Positions 16,853-26,498 of a stretch of DNA of 64,000 nt are shown here, piece after piece. The notes under the pieces are model-generated. The model saw only the letters and a list, made by a program, of their open reading frames with translations. It did not search any database and was not told the origin of the DNA. The number at the start of each line of letters is the position of its first letter. Within the stretch, counting starts at the first letter, position 1. The DNA lies in NCBI GenBank assembly GCA_910588095.1, contig CAJUQH010000008.1, positions 14,508 through 78,507 of the forward strand, given 5' to 3'. Both the position numbers and the translations under genes were made by a program. Source of the stretch: an uncultured Eggerthellaceae bacterium (GTDB lineage: Bacteria > Actinomycetota > Coriobacteriia > Coriobacteriales > Eggerthellaceae).

Positions 16853-17791
16853 CTAGTCGTACTTGTAGAAGCCCTCGCCAGCGTTGATTCCGGTCTTGCC
16901 CTCGTCGATGCGCTGCTTCAGCAATGTGGCGATGCGCGCGGCCGTGCTGCCCGGCTCTTTGGCGGCAGGGCTGGCAGCCACGATGTTGTATGCCGTGGCA
17001 AGCCCCACGATATCCAAGATGCGGAAGGGCCCCAGCGGAGCGCCCGTGCCCAACGTCCACGCCTTGTCGATGGTCTCCACGTCGGCCACATCGTTGGCCA
17101 GCAGCGCCTCAGCCGCATTCAGGAACGGCACCAGCATGCTGTTGAGCAGGTAGCCCGGCTGCTCCTTCTTCAGCTCCAGCGGTATCATGCCAATGGCCCG
17201 CGCGAAGGCGACCACCGCCTGGAAGGCGTCGGGGCTGGTCTGCGACGAGCCCATGACCTCGGCCGTGTTCTGCTTCCAGATGTTGTTGGCGAAGTGCAGC
17301 GCCAGGAACTTGTCGGGCCGCCCAGTGAAGCCCGCCATGGCGCTGGGCAGCAGCGTCGAGGAATTGGTGCACAGGATGGTGCGCTCGGGCAGCAGGTCCT
17401 TGATGGACGTGTAGAAGGCGTCCTTTTCGTCGATGACCTCGGCGATGGCCTCTATGACCAGGTCGGCATCGCCGAACGCCTGCTCGGCGCTGGTGGTGAG
17501 CACCAGGCTGTCGCACGCGGCGTCCACCTGGGCGATAAGCTCGTCCAGCTCGTGCGCCGGCACGTCGGGCGCATCGGTCAGGCCGCGGCAGAACGCCGAA
17601 GGGTCGGTCTTGAGCGCCTCCAGCGACTGCCTGTAGATGCCCCGCAGCCGCTCCAGCTTCGGGCGCGTGCGCTCGATAGAGTCCTCGCTGCGCAACCACA
17701 TGGTCACCTGAAAGCCCTTGTAGGCGCTTTGCAATGTTATCTGGCTGCCCAGCACACCGCCCCCAGCGACGGTCACTTTCTGTATGCTCAT
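16853..17791 (-). CDS. 3-hydroxyacyl-CoA dehydrogenase family protein
   Basis: 312 aa. NAD(H)-dependent oxidation/reduction of (S)-3-hydroxyacyl-CoA, or of a related hydroxy acid, is expected. The Rossmann motif is VAGGGVLGSQITLQSA (residues about 7-22). The catalytic region includes ILCTNSSTLLPS and the family histidine in LALHFANNIWK (about 150), then ELKKEQPGYLLNSMLVPFLN and a C-terminal helical domain ending GINAGEGFYKYD. Variations such as FANNIWK for the common FFNPPH suggest a divergent branch. The ATG at 17789-17791 is preceded by GGAGG. It appears monocistronic; no thiolase or enoyl-CoA hydratase gene is adjacent, so the pathway is uncertain. Confidence 0.82.
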   Translation of the reverse strand: MSIQKVTVAGGGVLGSQITLQSAYKGFQVTMWLRSEDSIERTRPKLERLRGIYRQSLEALKTDPSAFCRGLTDAPDVPAHELDELIAQVDAACDSLVLTTSAEQAFGDADLVIEAIAEVIDEKDAFYTSIKDLLPERTILCTNSSTLLPSAMAGFTGRPDKFLALHFANNIWKQNTAEVMGSSQTSPDAFQAVVAFARAIGMIPLELKKEQPGYLLNSMLVPFLNAAEALLANDVADVETIDKAWTLGTGAPLGPFRILDIVGLATAYNIVAASPAAKEPGSTAARIATLLKQRIDEGKTGINAGEGFYKYD

Positions 17792-17977
17792 GAAAGCCTC
17801 CTTGTGGAAGATGCCTGTTGTCATTCGCAGGCGCCCATGCGCCCGCATGGGAGTTTACGGGAGGCCAGGCGCCGCAGTGGGCGCCTTGAGCAGCCTGTAA
17901 CGGGTTTGTAGCCGGGCTTGCAGCGCGGTATCGGAAGTCAGGATGCGGCGCAGCGCATCCTGCCCCTCAGCTTCGAA

Positions 17978-20900
17978 TCAGCCTTCCAGCTTGCTGCGGC
18001 GGAACGCAGCGGCAGCCAGCAACGCAGAGAAGAGGCTCACCATGGCCAGCAACGTAGCCAACGAGGTGGGGTTGTCGCCCGTGGCGGCCAGCTTAGAGCC
18101 GCCACCGCTGCCGCCGTTGCTGCCGTCACCCGAAGCGCCGCCACCGTTGCTGCCGCCTGGGTTGTTGTTGCCCGGGTTGTTGCCCCCTGGGGTGTTCCCG
18201 CCGGGCCTGTCGTCGCCGCCCGGGTTGTCATCCCCACCTGGGGTGTCGCCATCGCCATCGGGCGGCGTCACGGGCGGGTTGTCCGGGCTGTCACCATCCA
18301 GCGGCACGACCTCCAAGGTATAGCGCTTCTGCAGGGTAGGCTCGTCGGCGCTCTGTAGCATGATGTCCCATATGTCCGACTCGTTATCGGCCGCGCCCAG
18401 TAGCGCCGCCAGCCGCTGCACGATCAGCCGCTCGCGCTTCGCGATGGATTGCACCACCACGCCCTGCGGCACCACGATGCTGAAGTCCTCTTTCTTGGTG
18501 GGCATCTTATCGCGGGGGAGCTCGATGCGCGCGTAGCCCGTCTCGTCCCACACAACAGGGCTGTCTACCATGCTGCCTATCACCAGCGATATTATCTTCA
18601 GCGCCGAATCGTCAGAACCGCCAGGATTGTCAGGGTTGTCAGGTCCGTCCGGGTTGTCAGGGTCGGTAACCTCGCCCGCCTGCCAGCTGGCATAGAACGC
18701 CTTGTCGCCGGTCTCGCCCGCGCTCACTCGGCTCACCGCCGTGCCCGAAAGCGCCGCATTGTCGTACCAGCCCTTGAACGTGAAGCCATCGCGCACCACA
18801 TCGGCCGACCCAGGCAGAAGCACCTCGCCCCCGTCGACGGTATAGCTGCTGGGCGCCGCGTACCCCGAAGCCCATGCGCCACCGTTCAGCTCATAGGCTA
18901 TGCCGTACTCCACGGCCGTCCACTTCGCGAACAGGTCGATGTTGCCCCGCCTCAGCTCCACGCTCTCAAGCGGCTGGCCGTTGAAGTCGGCATTGTCGTA
19001 CCAGCCCTCGAAGGTGTAGCCGCCGCGCGTTATGTCTGCCGCGCTGGGCAGCGCCACCGTGCTGCCTTCTTGGGCGCCCCCTTCACCGAACTCGTAGATG
19101 GTCTGCGGAGCCGTGGCAAACGCGCCGCCGTTCCCATGGAAGGCCAGCACGCAAGCATCGCCGGCCCAGCGAGCATACAGGGTAATGTCGCCATAGCTGC
19201 CAGCGCTTATCTCGGTCATCGGGCTGTTCGCGAACTCGGCATCGTCGTACCACCCCGCAAAGGTGTGCCCTTCCCACGCCACGGTATCAGCCGTCGGCAG
19301 CGCGAGCGCGGTGCCTGCGGTGTAGCTCTCGTAGGCGCTCAGGTCTATGGTGTCGGGCGGCACGTCGCCTTTGTGGTCGGAGCCCATGTTGTAGACGACC
19401 GTATAGGTGATCGGCGTCCACTTAGCCCAGAACTGCTTGTCACCCATCTCGTCCGCCCCGATGGCCCCCACCGGGTCTCCCGAGAAGTCATCGCTGGCAT
19501 ACCACCCCTCGAACGTGTATCCGCCGCGCTCCAGTTCGGGCAGCGTCACGCCGAAGCCGTACTGGTAGCTGAACACGTCCTGCTCGCCCACCTTCAGCGT
19601 GCCCTGGTTCTTTTCCAGCGACACCTCGTACAGGATGGTCGTCCACTTGGCCCAGAACTGCTTGTCGCCGAAGTCGGCCTCCGTGATGACCGTCACTGGC
19701 GAGCCGGCATAGTCGGCATTGTCGAACCAGCCGGCAAACGCATAGCCCAGGCGCGTTATGTCGTCGGCAGTGGGCAGGACGATGCTCGTGCCTGTCTGAT
19801 AGGTAGGCGTATCGGACAGGCCTTCGACGAGCTCGCCACCCATCAGCTCGAGGGCAACGGTATACGTAAGCGGGTTCCACTTGGCCCACAGTTCCTTGTC
19901 GCCGAAGTCGAACACGCCGATGGAGCTGACCTGGCTGCCCGTGCACGCCTCGTTGTCGAACCAGCCGCCGAACGTGTAACCCGCGCGACTGGGCGCAGCG
20001 AGCGCGGCTCCGGTGCCCGTCACGTACGACGTGACGTCGTCGGCCGCGCTGGCGAACGCGCCGCCGCTAAGGTTGAGCTTAACCGCATAGGTGTTGGGAC
20101 TCCATCGCGCATACAGCGTGATGGGCTCGACCTCGCCCGGGTCGATCTGCGCAACGGACGAGCCGCTGAAGTCGTCGCTCTCGTACCAGCCGCTGAACGT
20201 ATACCCGTCGCGCGTGATGTCAGAGCCCGTCGGAAGCACCAACGTCTCCGTGGTGTCGTATTCCACGGGCATCTTGTCGGCCTGGACCCAGCTGCCGCCG
20301 TTCGCATCGAGCACCAAGGGGTGCTTCAGCGAACTGGGGTCGCGCTCTTCCACCACGACCTGCTTGGAGTAGGAGGCAAACGAGTGGTCGGTGGCGGCAA
20401 TGCGCACCTCGTAGGTGCCCGGCACCACCGGCGTGACGGCGGCGGTCATGGGAATCCAAGCGGTCTCGGTCGCGGCAGCATCGTCCGCCGTAGCCTCGGC
20501 GCCGTCGCCCGCGCCTTCGTCAGTCACCGGGCGGTACTCGAGGTCGGAGGGCTTGTACACGCCGATGGACGCGAAGTGGATGGCGCCCATGCCATCGGTG
20601 CCCGCACGCACGCCGCGCACGCGGTCAGCGCAATCCATCTCGGGCCGCGGCGGAATCTCGACCGTCTTCTCGAAGCTGTAGGGCTTGCCCAGGCCGATGC
20701 TGCCAGCATCACAGTACAAGCTCACCGAACGGGTGCCCTTGAATGCGGTCTCGTCGTTCTGGAACTTCTCGTACTCGATTTTCTCGGAAAGGTCGATGCT
20801 GTCAGGATTCTCGGTAACGCTCGAGAAGAGAGTCGGGCTGGATGAGAAGATGGCGTTCTGCCAGTCCCCCTTCGCGATATTGGAAGCAGGAACATCCTTC

Positions 20901-23900
20901 AATGCCCGATACGGCAGGTTGTGGACGCGCACCTTCGTCCGGTCGAAGTCCGAACCCCCAAACAAGAGCTTCTCGCTCTTGTAATCTAGCTTGAAATCCA
21001 GGTCATAGTCGAAGAATGCCTGCTTGTCACCTTCGAACCGCAAGACCGGATAGCCTATGTTGATGGTGGGGTCGAACTCCCATACGTCATCGCTGAATCC
21101 CCATGCGCCATACGTCGCCTTGCTCCGCAGATTCGGAAAGGTATGGATATCCGTAAGCTGGTTGTTGTGCTCATCGCGGAACTGGAGGCGGATGACGCTC
21201 CTCGCATATGACACGCCAGCCGTCTCGTCTTTCCCTAAAGTCCGCCCATACTTATACGCCGCGTCCTCGTAGCAGTTCTGGAAAGCGCTGCCAGCGCCCG
21301 CGGCTGTATAGCCAGCAAGGCGCCAGCCAGCGTTAGCCGGAAAGTCGAAGCCGCTCTGCGTTGGCGTGGGCCGCCCTAGCCCAACGCAGTTGGACACTCG
21401 GGTGTTCGCGGCGTCGTAGTTCTCCGCCTCGATGTCGCCCAACAGCACGCCGACCTTCGTCGCAACGCCAGCAACGCCGATACCCAGGTCGACCTTCGAG
21501 ACGCAGCGATTCAGCTGAGCCGATGTCCTCACCGCGCCTACCACGCCACCGCACTTAGCCCCATAGGTGGCAAGGCTGCCTTGCACGAAGACGTCTTCCA
21601 CAGAGCCGTTGAGCATCCACCCTGTGATGAATCCCGCGTATCCGCTCTGAGCGCTCACCGCAGAGGTGCCGCAGGTCAGCTTGCCGTTGGTCACCTGGAT
21701 GCGCCTGAACTGCGACCCCTGGGCGGTCACGCCGTTGACACCCATCCATCCGTCGTCGCCCGACACGAACCCGATGCGCATCTTGCCGCGCAGCTGCACA
21801 TTGTCGAAGAACAAATCGGAGAACTTCGAGTTGAGGGAGCGGCGCGCGAGGATGCCATGTTGTTGAGCGCTCGCTGCATCCTGCAGGTTGCTGCAGTTTC
21901 GGATGGTCAGGTTGTTGATGTCGGCGTTGTGCACGTTGGCGAACAGCGACGCTCCTGCAAGGCCCGTTATCGTATGCCCGTTGCCGTTGAGCACCTTCGG
22001 GTTCGTTGCCGTGCCGCTCATGAGCTGCGACACCACCGAAGCCGCCCGTGTCTCGGCTACCTCATTAGCGGCAGACCATTCCGTGAAGTCGAGGTCGGCC
22101 ATCAGATGGAACGTGTCCACACCGCGCTGCAAGTCGTCGCCGATGCCCACGAAGTCGTCGACCGTATATATGTTCCGCTCGAACTTCGTGTAGCTTACGT
22201 TCTCCACCTCGGTGTTGTTCACCGTCTTCGCCGGAAGCTGCATCGCGGTGCCCTCGAGGGACAGGTTCTTGATGTAGGCGTGCTTTGCCCCTGCGAAGAG
22301 CGCGGGGAGCAACTCGCCTTCCGTATAGATGCGGTGCCCCTGCCCGTCCAGCTTGCCCATGAACACGATGTCGACGAGGCCGTTCGCGGCCTCGTCGATG
22401 CCCGACACCTTGATGTCGTTGTCGAGCACGTAGCTGCCATAGGGGTTGTCGGCGATCGCCTGCAGGTCCTCCGCGGTGCGAATGTGCGTGACGGGCACCT
22501 TGTCCTCGTACACGCCCGAGCGGAAGTCGTTCGTCATGCGCTTGGCCAAGAAGTACATGCGCGAGCGCAGGCCGTTCATCTGCGTGAGGTTGCGGTCGGC
22601 CTTGCCCGCGTCGGTCTTCAGCGCCGTCTCGAACTTGTCCACCAGGTCATCGAAGTCGACGTAGGTGATCTTGTCCTCGTTGGCCTCGATGGCGTCCCAC
22701 TTGGCCATCTGCCATTCCTTGAATGAGCCGTACCCGGTAAGCTTCTGCAGCTTCGCCAGGTCGCCGCCGCCTCCGTTGCGCCCGAATTCGGCCCAGGCGT
22801 CGAAGCCCTTGTCGCCGAGCATGCGGTATATCTCTATCTTGAACGACCGCGAATCGGGGCGGTTGCCGTTGCAGTGTATGGGGAACCACCACACGCCGCG
22901 CAGGTCGTCGGCGACGTAGTTGGCCCACAACCACGTCCAGCTGCTTGACTCGGGCAAGCCCGGGCGCAGGAACAGCTGGTTGTCGTACACTTCCTCCGCG
23001 GTCTCGAACTTGCGCGAGCCGTTGTTGAACACCGATGCGTTCACCGGCATGGTGGCCGTCGTGCCATCATAGCCGTTCAGCACGTTGTTGCGCGAATGCA
23101 GGATGGTGGCCGTGGCGCCGGTGTCCATCGCCGAGGTGCCGTTCTGCCCGTCGAACCACGCCTGCGACGCCACCGCGTTCTGCTCGTCCTTGTCCAGCCT
23201 GAGGAACGCCTGCAACGCAGCATAGTCCAACATGTCCAGCGTCTCGTACATCTTGTGGTAGTAGTCGTCTATCTTCTCCTTGGACATGATGCGCTCGCGG
23301 CTCAGGTTGGATGACACGTCCTTCGACAGGTCCCAGTCGAAGGTCAGGTTCATCACGTACGTCCAGCCGCCGAAGCCTTGGGTCAGGAAGCCGTCGGTGT
23401 AGTCCTCGTTGTTGGTGATGCCGCGCTGCTCGCCGTTCAGGAATATCTCCTTGTCGATGGCGTGCGCCATCTCATGCGACCAATAGTAGTCCCACGCGCA
23501 CCCAAGCGCGGTGTAGGCCAAGAAGTAGATGTTCTTGTCGGTCCTCGATATGTTGTTCGTCATGGCCGCAGCGCCCTGGCCGTTGGCGATGAAGCGCCCG
23601 GTGACGTCGGTGAAGTTCTTGAGGTAGGGGTCCTCGGTGAGCTTCTTGCCCGTGGTGCCTTCCCGCTCCATGATCGACCTGCCCGAGTCGTACTTGGAGA
23701 AGATGTTGTCGAAGCTGACCACGCAGACGGAGTCGACCCGCTCGACCCCCACGATGGAGGTCACGGTGGACATATAGCGCGACGCGGGGATGAAGATGTT
23801 GTCCAAGCGCTTCTTGTACGAGGCCCGGTGCGCGTCGTCGAGCGGGGTGCCAACCTCATAGTTACCCGTCGTCCCCGAGGCTATCAGCAGCGTGGTGGAG

Positions 23901-26281
23901 GCGAAGTACTGCGTGCCCGGCTCCAGCGTCAGCCACAGCAGCAGGTAGTCCGGATATCGAGACGCCTGGTCCCAGCCGCGCCATAGCGGCCGTTCGCTTT
24001 CGGGGACGTTCTCGTATTCGGGCGGCATGTATTCGTGGTAGAACGCGATGGAGCTCATGTAGTCCTTGAACCACTCGGCCATGCTGGCGTAGCCGGTCGT
24101 GCGCTTGACCACGAGCTGGACGAGCTGCGTCGAAGACGTGAGGCCCGTATAGCTGTAGAACATCTTGGGGATCACCATCTCGGAGAGCGCATCCACCTTG
24201 GCGAAGACGGGCATGTAGGATTTTCGCAACGTGGGCGTCATGCTCAAGAGCGACAGGCCGGGCCTGATGACGCTGCCCCGGAACGCCATCACCAAGAACG
24301 CGTTCGAGTCCTTTCGCGCCTTCACGGTCTCGTTGCCGCCGACGTCGAAGCCCATGAAGCGCTCCAGATAGGTGTAGAGGAACATCAGGTTGAACATCTT
24401 AGTCTCGGGCGCCGTCGAGCTCCAGTCCTCGCTCGGCATGGCAGCCTCTGCATTCTGCATGATGTAGTTCCACGCATAAGACGCCGAGTCGCACGCGTTC
24501 CATGCGGGTATGTTGGTGACGAGGTTGGCCGCCACCTCCTCGGCGTTGTCGCGGATGTTCTTGTCGAAGTAGTCGCGGACGCTGCGATGCATGCGGGGGT
24601 TGCCGCTGTAGCTCTGGAACCATGACGCCCAGGTCTTCGAGCGAATGAACGATGCCATGCGGGTGATGGCGGGCTGGGCGCTCTTGCCGATGATCCAGAA
24701 GTTCGGCTGGTACAGCACGCCGGCGTCGTGCGTCGCGTAGGACGCGGTGCAGGCTCCCTTGCCCAGGTAGTCAAGGTCGAGGGTCTGCGAGGTGCCGTCG
24801 GCGAAGCACACCACGCTGCGCACGACGTCCTGCTCTTGGCCTTCGAACAGGCTCACCTTCATGCCGTCGTCCTTGTGCACCGGCCACATCTCGCGGATCT
24901 CCTTCGTGGCCAGCGGACTGTTCGCCGGCATGGCGTTGCCCGACTTCACGATGTCCTCGTAAGAGGCGAAGGGGGCCAGCCTGTAGGCGTTGAGGTAGGC
25001 GTGCTCTCGCGCCGCCACATAGCCGGGAGTGTTCGCAAGGTCGGCCTTCACGGTGGCGTCGTTCACCGTGGGCTGGCCCTGCACAGTCTTCACGTAGCCT
25101 TCCCAATCCACGCCCGAGGTGTAGAAGACCTCGAAGTGCCTCTCTTCCTCATCGATGGAAGCAGGCAGCCGAAGGGTGAGGTAGCCCTTGCCGCCGCCCC
25201 AACGCACATCGACGACGGGGCTGTAGAACTCCGGCATATTGTAGGCCTTGACGCGCACCGTGTAATCGCGGGCGTTGCTCTTCACGTTGTTCATGAAGAA
25301 GGCTCCCTTGCGGACGTCTCCGGTCCTGGTGCACAAAGCAACGGACTGGACGTTCTTCACCACGACTTCGGGCGAGTAAGCGCCGCGAGGTGCGGCGGTG
25401 GAGCTGGCCTGCGCAGCGGCTTCGGCTTCAGCCGTTTGCATGGCTGCCTCGACGACAGGCTGCTCTTCTGCCTGGTCGGAGGCTCCGACGGCGACAGGCA
25501 CCTCATCCATCGCGCACAAGCGCACGGTAGCGGAGACGATGGCCTGCGGAGCGCCGTTCACGCCCAACTCGCCGGCGACATAGGGCTGCTTCGTGACGAT
25601 CTCGCTCGGCGAAAGGGACTCGTCATGGGGGATGGCCGCCTCTTCTTCCGCCCTGCGTGCCTCTTCGGCCGCAAGGACGTCCTCGTAGGAGGGCCCTTGC
25701 GCGAGGGCTTCGAGCGCAGCCTGGACGGCTTCGTCGTCCTGTGCCTGGCGCTGCTCTAGCTCCGCAGACAGGCTGCCGTCCTCGTCGATGCAATTGCCGC
25801 ACGTGGCTTCGAGATCGGCGTCAGAAGCATTAGAAGGGTACCCTCCCCTCAGATCTTCCTCCAAGTACGCCTCTGTGAGGGAGTCGACGATGAACTCGTT
25901 TTCCAGGTCTTCCTCGGTTATGGTGCCATCGGCCAGATAGCCGTCCAGGATAGCCTGCTTCTCTTCCTCGGTCTTGCGCGAGACGGTCTGCTGATCGCCA
26001 ATAGGGCCCTCCACCTGGCCCTGGGCGATGATCGTCGTGCCATCGAGCGGCACGTCCATGTTGAGGCGCCCCGCATAGGTGGTCGTGTCGGGCTGGACTG
26101 CCATCTGGCCCGTCGCCGCGTTGCTGGATGCCTCGGCCGCAGCGTCGGCAGGAGCCGGGTCGGCGTAGGCGGGCATCACCTCGGAAAGCGGGAACGTGGG
26201 CATGAGCAGCGCCCCCGTGAGCAACACGGAAATGGCAAAGCGCCCGGTGCTGTGCATTGTCGGCTTCGTTTTTTCGAGCAC
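17978..26281 (-). CDS. Giant cell-wall-anchored putative zinc metalloprotease (M26-like) with beta-helix and InlB-type repeats
   Basis: 2767 aa. A signal peptide (TGRFAISVLLTGALLMP) precedes an acidic region (to about 230). The middle contains HEMAH (residues 936-940, DNA 23462-23476), a HExxH zinc site, with a Glu 19 residues later in ITNNEDYTDG as expected for M26 IgA-protease-like enzymes. Residues about 1260-1750 form GLUG/beta-helix-like repeats (NGNGHTITGLAG, WEFDPTINIGYPVLRF). Seven InlB/Flg_new repeats follow (about 1990-2540, marker GWY or GWF), then a Pro/Gly/Asn-rich wall-spanning stretch, and KLAATGDNP, a hydrophobic helix and RRSK. This is a sortase signal of the variant L-A-A-T-G. 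The GTG start at 26281 has GGGAGG 9 bases upstream; an ATG eight codons later is less well supported. The role is probably cleavage of host glycoprotein or IgA. Confidence 0.83.
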   Translation of the reverse strand: MLEKTKPTMHSTGRFAISVLLTGALLMPTFPLSEVMPAYADPAPADAAAEASSNAATGQMAVQPDTTTYAGRLNMDVPLDGTTIIAQGQVEGPIGDQQTVSRKTEEEKQAILDGYLADGTITEEDLENEFIVDSLTEAYLEEDLRGGYPSNASDADLEATCGNCIDEDGSLSAELEQRQAQDDEAVQAALEALAQGPSYEDVLAAEEARRAEEEAAIPHDESLSPSEIVTKQPYVAGELGVNGAPQAIVSATVRLCAMDEVPVAVGASDQAEEQPVVEAAMQTAEAEAAAQASSTAAPRGAYSPEVVVKNVQSVALCTRTGDVRKGAFFMNNVKSNARDYTVRVKAYNMPEFYSPVVDVRWGGGKGYLTLRLPASIDEEERHFEVFYTSGVDWEGYVKTVQGQPTVNDATVKADLANTPGYVAAREHAYLNAYRLAPFASYEDIVKSGNAMPANSPLATKEIREMWPVHKDDGMKVSLFEGQEQDVVRSVVCFADGTSQTLDLDYLGKGACTASYATHDAGVLYQPNFWIIGKSAQPAITRMASFIRSKTWASWFQSYSGNPRMHRSVRDYFDKNIRDNAEEVAANLVTNIPAWNACDSASYAWNYIMQNAEAAMPSEDWSSTAPETKMFNLMFLYTYLERFMGFDVGGNETVKARKDSNAFLVMAFRGSVIRPGLSLLSMTPTLRKSYMPVFAKVDALSEMVIPKMFYSYTGLTSSTQLVQLVVKRTTGYASMAEWFKDYMSSIAFYHEYMPPEYENVPESERPLWRGWDQASRYPDYLLLWLTLEPGTQYFASTTLLIASGTTGNYEVGTPLDDAHRASYKKRLDNIFIPASRYMSTVTSIVGVERVDSVCVVSFDNIFSKYDSGRSIMEREGTTGKKLTEDPYLKNFTDVTGRFIANGQGAAAMTNNISRTDKNIYFLAYTALGCAWDYYWSHEMAHAIDKEIFLNGEQRGITNNEDYTDGFLTQGFGGWTYVMNLTFDWDLSKDVSSNLSRERIMSKEKIDDYYHKMYETLDMLDYAALQAFLRLDKDEQNAVASQAWFDGQNGTSAMDTGATATILHSRNNVLNGYDGTTATMPVNASVFNNGSRKFETAEEVYDNQLFLRPGLPESSSWTWLWANYVADDLRGVWWFPIHCNGNRPDSRSFKIEIYRMLGDKGFDAWAEFGRNGGGGDLAKLQKLTGYGSFKEWQMAKWDAIEANEDKITYVDFDDLVDKFETALKTDAGKADRNLTQMNGLRSRMYFLAKRMTNDFRSGVYEDKVPVTHIRTAEDLQAIADNPYGSYVLDNDIKVSGIDEAANGLVDIVFMGKLDGQGHRIYTEGELLPALFAGAKHAYIKNLSLEGTAMQLPAKTVNNTEVENVSYTKFERNIYTVDDFVGIGDDLQRGVDTFHLMADLDFTEWSAANEVAETRAASVVSQLMSGTATNPKVLNGNGHTITGLAGASLFANVHNADINNLTIRNCSNLQDAASAQQHGILARRSLNSKFSDLFFDNVQLRGKMRIGFVSGDDGWMGVNGVTAQGSQFRRIQVTNGKLTCGTSAVSAQSGYAGFITGWMLNGSVEDVFVQGSLATYGAKCGGVVGAVRTSAQLNRCVSKVDLGIGVAGVATKVGVLLGDIEAENYDAANTRVSNCVGLGRPTPTQSGFDFPANAGWRLAGYTAAGAGSAFQNCYEDAAYKYGRTLGKDETAGVSYARSVIRLQFRDEHNNQLTDIHTFPNLRSKATYGAWGFSDDVWEFDPTINIGYPVLRFEGDKQAFFDYDLDFKLDYKSEKLLFGGSDFDRTKVRVHNLPYRALKDVPASNIAKGDWQNAIFSSSPTLFSSVTENPDSIDLSEKIEYEKFQNDETAFKGTRSVSLYCDAGSIGLGKPYSFEKTVEIPPRPEMDCADRVRGVRAGTDGMGAIHFASIGVYKPSDLEYRPVTDEGAGDGAEATADDAAATETAWIPMTAAVTPVVPGTYEVRIAATDHSFASYSKQVVVEERDPSSLKHPLVLDANGGSWVQADKMPVEYDTTETLVLPTGSDITRDGYTFSGWYESDDFSGSSVAQIDPGEVEPITLYARWSPNTYAVKLNLSGGAFASAADDVTSYVTGTGAALAAPSRAGYTFGGWFDNEACTGSQVSSIGVFDFGDKELWAKWNPLTYTVALELMGGELVEGLSDTPTYQTGTSIVLPTADDITRLGYAFAGWFDNADYAGSPVTVITEADFGDKQFWAKWTTILYEVSLEKNQGTLKVGEQDVFSYQYGFGVTLPELERGGYTFEGWYASDDFSGDPVGAIGADEMGDKQFWAKWTPITYTVVYNMGSDHKGDVPPDTIDLSAYESYTAGTALALPTADTVAWEGHTFAGWYDDAEFANSPMTEISAGSYGDITLYARWAGDACVLAFHGNGGAFATAPQTIYEFGEGGAQEGSTVALPSAADITRGGYTFEGWYDNADFNGQPLESVELRRGNIDLFAKWTAVEYGIAYELNGGAWASGYAAPSSYTVDGGEVLLPGSADVVRDGFTFKGWYDNAALSGTAVSRVSAGETGDKAFYASWQAGEVTDPDNPDGPDNPDNPGGSDDSALKIISLVIGSMVDSPVVWDETGYARIELPRDKMPTKKEDFSIVVPQGVVVQSIAKRERLIVQRLAALLGAADNESDIWDIMLQSADEPTLQKRYTLEVVPLDGDSPDNPPVTPPDGDGDTPGGDDNPGGDDRPGGNTPGGNNPGNNNPGGSNGGGASGDGSNGGSGGGSKLAATGDNPTSLATLLAMVSLFSALLAAAAFRRSKLEG

Positions 26282-26332
26282 CCCGGCTGTCCTCCCTTTT
26301 GCGTAGCAGAAGAAGCTGATGTGATTCGGATT

Positions 26333-26362
26333 ATTATACCGGCTGAAGCAACGGTTCGGCAA
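26333..26362 (-). promoter_or_regulatory. Sigma-70 promoter of the giant protease gene
   Basis: On the minus strand TTGCCG (26362-26357) and a consensus TATAAT (26338-26333) are spaced by 18 bases, about 50 bases before the GTG start. Just upstream lies a hairpin, GCCCTGC/GCAGGGC, around 26371-26387. Confidence 0.65.
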
Positions 26363-26498
26363 CGCTGAAAGCCCTGCTTTGCAGGGCATTCATCGGGAAA
26401 GATATGCTTTCGGCAAGATTGCGGGCGCGGGCACGAACCAGGGCATTCCAGGGCATTCCGCGCGCCCCTTCCCGAATCGAAGCATCCGAAGGAGCACC

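Noticed and set aside
18449..25759. Several long plus-strand frames inside the giant protease gene
   Set aside because: They are antisense shadows of the minus-strand protease gene, which has a signal peptide, zinc motif and sorting signal in frame.
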